Of a DNA stretch of 9,435 bases, positions 1 through 4,585 are shown piece by piece. Made by a program: the position numbers and the translations under genes. Every line of letters begins with the position of its first letter. Position 1 is the stretch's first letter. The DNA lies in contig JAIRTS010000013.1 in assembly GCA_031254795.1 (NCBI GenBank), positions 1-9,435 of the forward strand, written 5' to 3'. This stretch comes from Treponema sp. (lineage in GTDB: Bacteria > Spirochaetota > Spirochaetia > Treponematales > Breznakiellaceae). The notes under the pieces were generated by a model. That model saw only the letters and a list, made by a program, of their open reading frames with translations, had not been told where the DNA came from and did no database searches.

Positions 1-152
1 TGCATGTGGATCAGAGCGGCTCCACGCTCATCGTGGCGAGCGCGATTGACAACATGGTGAAAGGAGCGGCAGGGCAGGCGGCGCAAAACATGAACATTGT
101 CTTTGGATTTGAAGAGAGCGCCGGACTTGCGGCGATTCCGGCGTTGTTTTAA
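1..152 (+). CDS. argC: N-acetyl-gamma-glutamyl-phosphate reductase, C-terminal fragment (5' end outside window)
   Basis: ArgC reduces N-acetyl-glutamyl-5-phosphate to the semialdehyde with NADPH, the third step of arginine/ornithine synthesis in the cytoplasm. Only the last 49 codons are visible, read from position 3 to the TAA at 150-152. The fragment runs HVDQSGSTLIVASAIDNMVK and continues GAAGQAAQNMNIVFGF. The D-N-x-V-K-G-A-A-G-Q-A-x-Q-N-M-N block is the well-conserved C-terminal part of ArgC, where the chain returns to the dinucleotide-binding domain. The end ESAGLAAIPALF is close to the usual family terminus, so the gene looks intact here. It converges on the minus-strand DUF4469 gene, with 133 bp between the two stops. 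The family call is strong; which arginine genes lie upstream cannot be seen. Confidence 0.93.
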   Translation, partial: HVDQSGSTLIVASAIDNMVKGAAGQAAQNMNIVFGFEESAGLAAIPALF

Positions 153-156
153 AGAC

Positions 157-187
157 GCGAGCCTTGCTATCGCTTTCCCTTTTTTAT
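157..187 (+). terminator. weak candidate terminator after argC
   Basis: A short stem GCGA (157-160) / TCGC (170-173) is followed by a T-rich run at 174-187 (TTTCCC then TTTTTT). It lies 5 bp after the argC stop and upstream of the convergent gene end. The stem is only 4 bp, so this is suggestive. Confidence 0.3.
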
Positions 188-245
188 TCGCAACGGGATC
201 CACTGCCCCACCCCTTAGAACGCGACAGTTCATTGTGGATCAGCG

Positions 246-282
246 GCGCAACGGCACGCTGCGAGGCGACGCGCCATTGCGC
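246..282 (-). terminator. stem-loop just after the DUF4469 gene stop
   Basis: Inverted repeat GCGCAACGGC (246-255) / GCCATTGCGC (273-282) with a 17-nt loop, 3 bp beyond the minus-strand stop. In minus-strand RNA all ten positions pair, one as G-U; in plus-strand RNA the same position is a C-A mismatch. The structure therefore fits the minus-strand transcript better. There is no U-tract, so it may be a 3'-end stabilising hairpin or a Rho-type end rather than an intrinsic terminator. Confidence 0.45.
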
Positions 283-285
283 GGC

Positions 286-1026
286 TTATGGCTGGCCGGA
301 GACTGTGAGGGGGAATTCGTAGGTTATTGAGCGAGGATGCTGGAGCAGCGTGCTGGAACTGGAGAAGCGAGTCACGACCTTGAGCGTGTATGCGCCCGCG
401 GCCAGCGCCGGAACGCGGAACACGAGTTTTTTCGGGAGATTCTCCGTCATTTTATGGGCGAGCGGATGCTCCGCGCCCCCGGCGTCAACAAAGAACACGC
501 CCAAGCCCGCCTCTCCTTCGGGCGCTATCTTTATCCGCTCCCCCGTCACGATGATGTCTTCGTCGGGCGTTATTGTGCCGTCAGTCTTGTCCGCGCTGAT
601 GTCCGTCACAAGCCCGATGAACGCGCCCGCTTCTTTTTCGCCCAACACTTCGACGCCCACGGTTTCAAGCGCGGAGCGCATTTCCGCGCTGGGGCTTATG
701 TCAAGCCCTATCTTGTGGGTTTTCGGGTCAAAGGCGTGGGACGCGCCGATCCAGTTGCCGCTCACTCTTGGAGCCATGCGTACGCATCCGTCCTGCACGG
801 CCGTTCCCTGAAGGAGGGCTTCGCGCACGATGTCGTCCCGCACGGCGAGTATGCTTGCGATGGTCTCAAGGCGCATCTCCGAACGCGCCGCGACAATGCG
901 GGCCGCTATGTCTTCGTTGCGCAGGGTATGCCCCGCGGTGGAGACTTCGGCTATGAAGTCATTTTCAATGTCCTTGGTGAGAAGGTTGCGTTTAAGCCAG
1001 ACCTTCCAAAATGTTCTCTTTGCCAT
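286..1026 (-). CDS. HU-like DNA-binding domain / DUF4469 protein
   Basis: This 246-aa protein appears to have two parts. Residues 1-125 resemble the HU/IHF-like domain of larger Bacteroidetes and Treponema proteins: the basic start MAKRTFWKVWLKRNLLTKD, two helices around LRNEDIAARIVAARSEMRLETIASIL, and a segment NWIGASHAFDPKTHKIGLDI in the place of the HU beta arm. Residues 135-240 match DUF4469, a small Ig-like beta domain: GLVTDISADKTDGTITPDEDI, then GERIKIAPEGEAGLGVFFV, and a closing VFRVPALAAGAYTLKVVTRF. There is no signal peptide, so it is probably cytoplasmic or nucleoid-associated. The start at 1026 is set by AAGGAG 6 nt upstream; the frame stays open to 1254 but that extension lacks a ribosome site and is low-quality sequence. 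The gene lies 224 bp after the FN3 lipoprotein on the same strand. DNA binding is inferred from family resemblance. Confidence 0.8.
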   Translation of the reverse strand: MAKRTFWKVWLKRNLLTKDIENDFIAEVSTAGHTLRNEDIAARIVAARSEMRLETIASILAVRDDIVREALLQGTAVQDGCVRMAPRVSGNWIGASHAFDPKTHKIGLDISPSAEMRSALETVGVEVLGEKEAGAFIGLVTDISADKTDGTITPDEDIIVTGERIKIAPEGEAGLGVFFVDAGGAEHPLAHKMTENLPKKLVFRVPALAAGAYTLKVVTRFSSSSTLLQHPRSITYEFPLTVSGQP

Positions 1027-1250
1027 TATATGCTCCTTGTATAGTGTATGAATGCAACGGAGGGCGCGTATGTCCCTCCGCGCGCGCCATTGTAAAATGA
1101 GGGGCGAGAGCCTGCGGAAGAGCCGCCGGCGGAGTCCGTCCCTCGCGCGGGAACCGCCGCTTACGCGGCTGTCAAGGTTGGCGCATTGCCTTCCCGCTCC
1201 ATAGGGCCAAGCCTTTCCCTTTAGGGGAACCCTAAAAAGAAGGGGGAAGC
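1027..1250. other. intergenic region, palindrome-rich
   Basis: This 224-bp gap lies between the FN3 lipoprotein and the DUF4469 gene. Besides the hairpin at 1058-1080 it holds GCCGC TTAC GCGGC near 1157-1170. Overlapping small inverted repeats lie at 1215-1237 around CCCTTTAGGG, a core shared with the palindromic repeats near 3945 and 4080. No ORF with a ribosome site was seen, and no U-tract follows the lipoprotein stop. Confidence 0.5.
1058..1080 (-). other. hairpin in the 5' region of the DUF4469 gene
   Basis: Perfect 7-bp inverted repeat CGGAGGG (1058-1064) / CCCTCCG (1074-1080) with a 9-nt loop, 32-54 nt upstream of the ATG at 1026. It is probably in the 5' UTR or promoter region and could be an operator or an RNA hairpin. 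No convincing -35/-10 pair was found nearby; a TACAAT on the minus strand at 1089-1094 has no matching -35. Confidence 0.4.
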
Positions 1251-2600
1251 TCACTCGACAACCCTAAACCTCGCGCGGTCGGAGCCAGAGTAACTCCTAG
1301 CATCTTTCCGGTACCCTATATCAATAAAATGACCGCCGGCCGTTGGTATCGGTATAGTTACTATTACCGATTGCTCGCCGGATATTACGCTGCCATTGTA
1401 ATAGCCGCTAGAGTATGTGGCGGAAGCGTTGTCCAGCGCGCTGATAAAGGCGAAATCGCACCCTGCTTGTGAAGACACGTCAAGCAATATCGTTATGGAC
1501 GCATTGTCTATAGTACTGGTAAAGCTGACACGAGATTTGGTCACGCTGCCATGGCCTATTGCGGGAGATCGGCGGTTTCCGTCATCTAGCAATGTCCACG
1601 CGCCACCTGACACGGAACTATAGGTGATATTGATGATAGGGGCGAGCGCGGATGAAGAAGCCTCGCTCAAAGGAGAAGCGCCTCGTGAGTTCACCGCCTG
1701 CGCCCACACATAATAGCTTGCGCCACCAGTCAGTCCCGTTATGGTTGTTGATGTTCCATCGACGCCGGTTTTCCCCGCGCTTGTTGGCGGCGTTCGATTC
1801 TCGCCCCAATACACGTTGTAGGAATCGGCGTGATCCACCGCTTCCCATGTTGCCGTTATGCTGGCGCGCTCTCTGGTTACCGCCGGCTTTCCGGGCGCCG
1901 CCGGAACAGGAGGCAGGCTCAATGGCTTTGTTCCATTCATAGTGAAGTCGCTCCCGTCGTCTTTGAAAAAATAAATGGTGTTCCGCTCAAACTCGCTCAC
2001 CGTTTCGGGGAAGGCGAGCGGGACGCTGGCGTTGCGTATAAAGCTGTAAATGTCCGTTTTCCCCGGCTCAATCCGGTACGCCGCCACTTCATTCGGCATA
2101 ACGATGCTTGAAGCCGCGCCCAAAGGGCTTAATTCATAGGCTCCCCGGTTGAAGGTGAGAGAGTAATCTCCGGCGTTTTCCACCTTGATGTATGCGTAGC
2201 CGGTTTCAATCACGCCTGAAGCCAGCGCGGGTATGATTATTTTGTTGACTTTTTTTTCATCCACCCGCGCGGTGATGGCCTGCCCATTATGGACGATGGA
2301 GATTCCTTCGATCTCCAGCGAAAAGGAGGGATAAAATGTGACTCCCCTAAAATTCGGCTCGGCTTCGACTTTTTTCGTTTCTTTGGCGGGAACTTCGGCC
2401 AGGAGCGTAAGCCGGGACACGTCTTGATAGACGCTCGCCGGAAACGCCTCATTGTTTTGAAACTCAATATACGTTTTGTCGTTCTCAGAACCGGAACCTT
2501 TGCCAGACGCGTCGGAGCCATCGCCAGACGCGTCGGAGCAACCCCAAAAGGCTAATGACAACATGGCCAGAGCCACGAGCATCCACTTTCTCATACTCAT
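1251..2600 (-). CDS. FN3-containing outer lipoprotein
   Basis: This 449-aa predicted lipoprotein has the signal peptide MSMRKWMLVALAMLSLAFWG followed by Cys21. The lipobox is loose, as is common in spirochetes. Residues 22-40 are a Ser/Gly/Asp-rich tether with a duplicated heptapeptide. Residues 44-190 carry two beta-rich modules resembling those of the upstream lipoprotein. Residues 234-317 are a fibronectin type III domain, shown by TATWEAVDHADSYNVYWG, ITGLTGGASYYVWAQAVNSR and SPLSEAS. Residues 322-449 are a further beta-rich domain that I do not recognise. The start at 2600 is chosen over the ATG at 2594 because AGGAGG sits 6 nt upstream of it. No catalytic motif is visible; a surface or periplasmic binding or adhesive role is inference. 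The stop of the preceding lipoprotein is 65 bp upstream, which suggests co-transcription. Confidence 0.82.
   Translation of the reverse strand: MSMRKWMLVALAMLSLAFWGCSDASGDGSDASGKGSGSENDKTYIEFQNNEAFPASVYQDVSRLTLLAEVPAKETKKVEAEPNFRGVTFYPSFSLEIEGISIVHNGQAITARVDEKKVNKIIIPALASGVIETGYAYIKVENAGDYSLTFNRGAYELSPLGAASSIVMPNEVAAYRIEPGKTDIYSFIRNASVPLAFPETVSEFERNTIYFFKDDGSDFTMNGTKPLSLPPVPAAPGKPAVTRERASITATWEAVDHADSYNVYWGENRTPPTSAGKTGVDGTSTTITGLTGGASYYVWAQAVNSRGASPLSEASSSALAPIINITYSSVSGGAWTLLDDGNRRSPAIGHGSVTKSRVSFTSTIDNASITILLDVSSQAGCDFAFISALDNASATYSSGYYNGSVISGEQSVIVTIPIPTAGGHFIDIGYRKDARSYSGSDRARFRVVE
2502..2543 (-). repeat. 21-bp tandem duplication in the lipoprotein tether
   Basis: Two adjacent 21-bp units, 2502-2522 and 2523-2543, share GCCAGACGCGTCGGAGC exactly. 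In the minus-strand reading frame they encode SDASGDG and SDASGKG directly after the lipidated cysteine. The unit is a multiple of three, so copy changes would lengthen or shorten the tether without a frameshift. Confidence 0.85.
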
Positions 2601-2627
2601 TTTCCACCTCCTCCTATGGTTAGGCAA

Positions 2628-2655
2628 GGCGGGGCTTCTTTATAAAGCCTCCGCC
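2628..2655 (-). other. intercistronic stem-loop between the two lipoprotein genes
   Basis: The arms GGCGGGGCTT (2628-2637) and AAGCCTCCGCC (2645-2655) form a 10-bp stem with one bulged base and a 7-nt loop. It fills much of the 65-bp gap between the stop at 2666 and the start at 2600. No U-run follows on either strand, so it looks more like an RNA processing or stability element than a full terminator. It ends about 10 nt before the strong ribosome site of the FN3 lipoprotein. Confidence 0.5.
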
Positions 2656-2665
2656 CGGATATCGT

Positions 2666-3721
2666 TTAGTTATAGTACGTTTCCGCGTCAACTTCGGTTA
2701 CGCTTATGTCTGAAGCGTTTTCGTTAGCGGGGATGGTGATTTCATACACCTTGTTTGCCTTCATCTCCATATCCACCGGCACCTTCTTGTTCAGTTCCCA
2801 CGCCGGCGAATAAAACTCAATGACATTGGTGTTGTTCCCGCTTGCAAAGCCGCTCATCAGTCCGGATTCGCCGCCCGTAATGACAAAATCGGCGCTGGCG
2901 GCGCCGTTGGTCTTTTGCGAATTCGCGTAATACACCCGCACCGACTTATTGCTGTTGTTTTTCACCATTATCGCGGGATTAATGCCGCCGTTCGGTATAG
3001 TATTCAGGGTGATTGTGGTGGTGTAGACCGGCGTGTCATTAGTCACCTGAGCGATGTTTGCCTGCGACCTGTCCGTGGTCTCCACCAGAGCCACGGTTTT
3101 CCCGTTGTACTTTAACTCCTTGGAAAAGTAGACAAAGTAATCATAGGGAGTGTTCATCGCAATCGGAATAATGACCCGTTGCGCGTTCGGAGCGATCACC
3201 GCGTAGTTCTGGCTTAAATCCGCTTTTTTGATCTGCACCCAATAACTTGTGCTGTTGTTGAACACCCAGCTCCCGCCGCCGTAGACGCTTGATGGAGTAA
3301 CCTTCACCGAATAGGGTTGGATATTGGAGTAATAGGTGAGTACATTGAACTGGGCGGCCTGGGCTTGCCGTTCTTCATAATTCTCCTTCTCCACAGCCAC
3401 GATGGTGTAGAATTTCTCCTCCGGCAGTTTCACCTGGACGCTGCTCAGGGAATCGACGGTGCCGATATAATTTGCTTTCTCCACGGTTCCGTTGAAAAGC
3501 AACGTCGCCTTGTTAACGGTATTCTCTATTTTCAATAGTCCGTTTTGGTTCACCCTGCCTGTGGGATAGTTGTGAAATCCCTCATATAGACCATCGTCCG
3601 GGACATCATCGCCGCCCCCATTATTACCGTTGGACGTATCGCAACCGCCTGCCAGCAACAGCAATCCACAAGCCAGGCCTATGCCCAGCATCCTCTTGAA
3701 AAACCATGTTTTTTGACGCAT
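2666..3721 (-). CDS. beta-module lipoprotein, paralogous in pattern to the FN3 lipoprotein
   Basis: This 351-aa predicted lipoprotein has a basic start, MRQKTWFFKR, a hydrophobic core and LLLLAGGC with Cys27. A Gly/Asn/Asp-rich tether covers residues 28-48. The mature part seems built from repeated modules at about 62-110, 151-199 and 249-305. Each begins with a short strand plus Asn (LLKIENT, SWVFNNS, AIMVKNNS), followed by alternating hydrophobic/polar strands and a late aromatic strand such as YDYFVYF. The FN3 lipoprotein carries two similar units. No catalytic motif, FN3 or TPR repeat was seen, so the function is unknown; an envelope or surface location is inferred from the lipobox. The start at 3721 has AGGAG 10 nt upstream, a slightly long spacing; the internal ATG at codon 11 has no usable site. 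A T8 run in the mRNA lies directly upstream of the ribosome site. Confidence 0.8.
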   Translation of the reverse strand: MRQKTWFFKRMLGIGLACGLLLLAGGCDTSNGNNGGGDDVPDDGLYEGFHNYPTGRVNQNGLLKIENTVNKATLLFNGTVEKANYIGTVDSLSSVQVKLPEEKFYTIVAVEKENYEERQAQAAQFNVLTYYSNIQPYSVKVTPSSVYGGGSWVFNNSTSYWVQIKKADLSQNYAVIAPNAQRVIIPIAMNTPYDYFVYFSKELKYNGKTVALVETTDRSQANIAQVTNDTPVYTTTITLNTIPNGGINPAIMVKNNSNKSVRVYYANSQKTNGAASADFVITGGESGLMSGFASGNNTNVIEFYSPAWELNKKVPVDMEMKANKVYEITIPANENASDISVTEVDAETYYN

Positions 3722-3738
3722 AATTCTTCATCTCCTAT

Positions 3739-3816
3739 AAAAAAAAGTTTGGCGCGGAAGCGGCCCCTTCAGCGCGCCGGCATACCGGGCCAGGGCAGAC
3801 GGCAATCTGAAGGGGC
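3739..3816 (-). promoter_or_regulatory. attenuator-like hairpins and U8 tract just upstream of a lipoprotein gene
   Basis: A perfect 10-bp inverted repeat, GCCCCTTCAG (3763-3772) / CTGAAGGGGC (3807-3816), encloses a smaller CCGG-CATA-CCGG hairpin (3777-3788). In the minus-strand RNA it is followed by a second possible stem, GGCCGC-UUCC-GCGCC (one bulge, 3751-3765), then AAAC and U8 (3739-3746). The second stem shares 3 nt with the larger repeat, so the two cannot both form completely. The U8 lies 2 nt before AGGAG of the lipoprotein gene. This could be a terminator/antiterminator pair; no known riboswitch class was recognised. Confidence 0.45.
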
Positions 3817-3847
3817 TTTTCCCGCATATATCGCAACCGCAACGCGG

Positions 3848-4312
3848 CTATGCGCATAAAAACACTTCCCGCGCGTTCAAGAGACGTTCTGCAGCCGGAA
3901 TTTCCGGCGGGCCGCCGCTATTGGCAACGGGAAATGAGCCTCCTCGCCCTAAAGGGCGGGGTATCGTGTCCGCGCCGCGTCGTGGACGAGGCGCGTTCTG
4001 TCCGGAAATTACATAACTGCGCGGGTTTGCGCGGCGAACCGGTCTAATGCCATTCTTTGTTGGCGTCGCCAATGTTAACCGCCCTAAAGGGCGGGGTATG
4101 AGACCCCGTCGCGAATAAAGAGAATCCTTTGGCGATATAATGACGGTGTATAGGTGAAAAATGGCGCTACGGGCGGGAATATAGTTTTCCGGCGTTCCGC
4201 CGGTTCTTGCGGCGCAGGGGCGAAAAATGGCGGCGCCTTTAACGGCGCGTTTATAGATTGTTACGCTTTGAAGACCACGCGGGGGGGCAAGGCGAATATA
4301 GGTGTGTTTCAT
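3848..4312 (-). CDS. doubtful 154-codon ORF with an excellent ribosome site, in the leader region
   Basis: AGGAGG lies 7 nt upstream of the ATG at 4312, and the frame stays open for 154 codons (MKHTYIRLAPPRGLQSVTIY at the start). Against a real gene: the product is Arg/Pro-rich, has no recognisable domain, and the peptide IPRPLGR occurs twice only because the two palindromic DNA repeats are read in the same frame. The first 9 codons and the ribosome site look authentic, while the rest reads like translated non-coding DNA. A C7 run in the message lies in codons 9-11; with one base more or less, the reading frame would end within about 20 codons. It may be a decayed gene with an intact start, a leader peptide or a phase-variable ORF. 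Confidence 0.3.
   Translation of the reverse strand: MKHTYIRLAPPRGLQSVTIYKRAVKGAAIFRPCAARTGGTPENYIPARSAIFHLYTVIISPKDSLYSRRGLIPRPLGRLTLATPTKNGIRPVRRANPRSYVISGQNAPRPRRGADTIPRPLGRGGSFPVANSGGPPEIPAAERLLNAREVFLCA
3945..3964. repeat. palindromic interspersed repeat, copy 1
   Basis: CGCCCTAAAGGGCGGGGTAT. Its centre CGCCCT-AA-AGGGCG is an inverted repeat. The identical 20 bases recur at 4080-4099 in the same orientation, 135 bp away. The layout resembles short extragenic palindromes or transposon-end fragments; no transposase is present in the window. Confidence 0.75.
4080..4099. repeat. palindromic interspersed repeat, copy 2
   Basis: Identical to the 20 bases at 3945-3964. Here the flanking base extends the stem to CCGCCCT-AA-AGGGCGG (7 bp). 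Read on the minus strand it begins ATACCCCGCC and ends GGCGGTTA. The same two ends bound a larger hairpin on the plus strand at 8469-8509. Confidence 0.75.
4281..4287. repeat. G7 homopolymer tract
   Basis: Seven consecutive G on the plus strand (C7 in the minus-strand message), within codons 9-11 of the ORF starting at 4312. This is the type of tract that can slip in replication. One observed length cannot show that it varies. Confidence 0.6.
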
Positions 4313-4360
4313 TGCAAATCCTCCTGTAACATGGTCACGCATAGAGATTCGGCGCCGGCG

Positions 4361-4387
4361 CGCATAGGGGCTTTTAGCCGCTATGCG
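4361..4387 (-). ncRNA. leader stem-loop
   Basis: CGCATAG (4361-4367) pairs with CTATGCG (4381-4387). After one mismatch the stem continues GGCT/AGCC around a 3-nt loop, giving 11 pairs in all. It lies about 60-85 nt downstream of the predicted start of transcription and about 36 nt before the ribosome site at 4320-4325. A further CGCATAG at 4338-4344 could compete for the same partner arm. Confidence 0.5.
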
Positions 4388-4398
4388 AGGCGTTTAAG

Positions 4399-4420
4399 TT
4401 TTGAATGCATTTTGAATGCA
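4399..4420. repeat. 11-bp tandem direct repeat
   Basis: TTTTGAATGCA occurs twice head to tail (4399-4409, 4410-4420). It lies at roughly +27 to +48 relative to the transcription start predicted from the promoter at 4453-4481. Spacing of one helical turn (11 bp) would suit a pair of protein-binding half-sites; this is inference. Confidence 0.6.
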
Positions 4421-4452
4421 GACTCCGCCGCGCTTCCCTTACGTTTGCAAGC

Positions 4453-4481
4453 ATTATAATAGCCGTTGGACGCCGTGTCAA
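4453..4481 (-). promoter_or_regulatory. perfect consensus sigma-70 promoter
   Basis: On the minus strand TTGACA (4481-4476) and TATAAT (4458-4453) are separated by exactly 17 bp, so both hexamers and the spacing match the housekeeping consensus fully. Transcription should start near 4446 and run toward the two lipoprotein genes, giving a leader of about 725 nt before the ATG at 3721. It lies 105 bp beyond the stop of the Sua5-type gene. Such an exact match is rare by chance. Confidence 0.8.
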
Positions 4482-4513
4482 GCCTTGATATTCTTTTCTC
4501 TATAATTTGGGAA

Positions 4514-4529
4514 ATATTCTATTGAATAT
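4514..4529. promoter_or_regulatory. inverted repeat upstream of the consensus promoter
   Basis: ATATTC-TATT-GAATAT lies 32-48 bp upstream of the -35 element in an AT-rich stretch. It could be a regulator or bending site, but it may equally be chance in AT-rich DNA. Confidence 0.3.
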
Positions 4530-4530
4530 G

Positions 4531-4550
4531 AAAAACGCCGCGCGGAGGCG
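4531..4550 (-). terminator. candidate terminator of the membrane protein-corA-sua5 operon
   Basis: Downstream of the minus-strand stop at 4586, a GC-rich stretch contains CGCC-TCCGCGC-GGCG (4550-4536 on the minus strand) followed directly by five T (4535-4531). The stem is short, but the 3' T-run and the position fit an intrinsic terminator. Confidence 0.45.
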
Positions 4551-4585
4551 GGGCGGGAAACGCCCGCGCAAACGCCGGGTTCCTG

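Larger units (their letters stand above)
3722..4585. other. long leader/intergenic region upstream of the lipoprotein genes
   Basis: These 864 bp lie between the Sua5-type gene and the first lipoprotein gene and contain no recognisable protein family. On the minus strand, in transcription order, they hold an inverted repeat (4514-4529), a consensus promoter (4453-4481), an 11-bp tandem repeat, a stem-loop (4361-4387), a ribosome site with an uncertain ORF (3848-4312), a G7 tract, two palindromic repeats and an attenuator-like structure. The components are listed separately. Confidence 0.6.

Noticed and set aside
232..260. Similarity between about 20 bases here and the first bases of the window (both include GTGGATCAG and CGGC), as if part of argC were duplicated
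   Set aside because: The match fades after about 20 bases and the reading frame is not kept; coincidence is more likely.
97..330. 77-codon plus-strand frame overlapping the argC end
   Set aside because: It starts inside argC in another frame and has no ribosome site or recognisable sequence.
1038..1043. TATACA on the minus strand as a -10 for the DUF4469 gene
   Set aside because: It abuts the ribosome site, so transcription would start downstream of that site.
337..1044. Long plus-strand open frame antisense to the DUF4469 gene
   Set aside because: It is the complement of a gene with recognisable domains, has no ribosome site, and its product is Arg/His-rich.
1027..1254. N-terminal extension of the DUF4469 protein in the same open frame
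   Set aside because: It has no ribosome site, the peptide is Arg-rich and low quality, and AAGGAG with correct spacing marks the ATG at 1026.
3945..4099. CRISPR array
   Set aside because: There are only two repeat copies, 135 bp apart, with no regular spacers and no cas genes.
4330..4446. A tRNA or other known stable RNA directly after the consensus promoter
   Set aside because: No cloverleaf, GGTTCGAATCC-type T-arm or CCA end was found.
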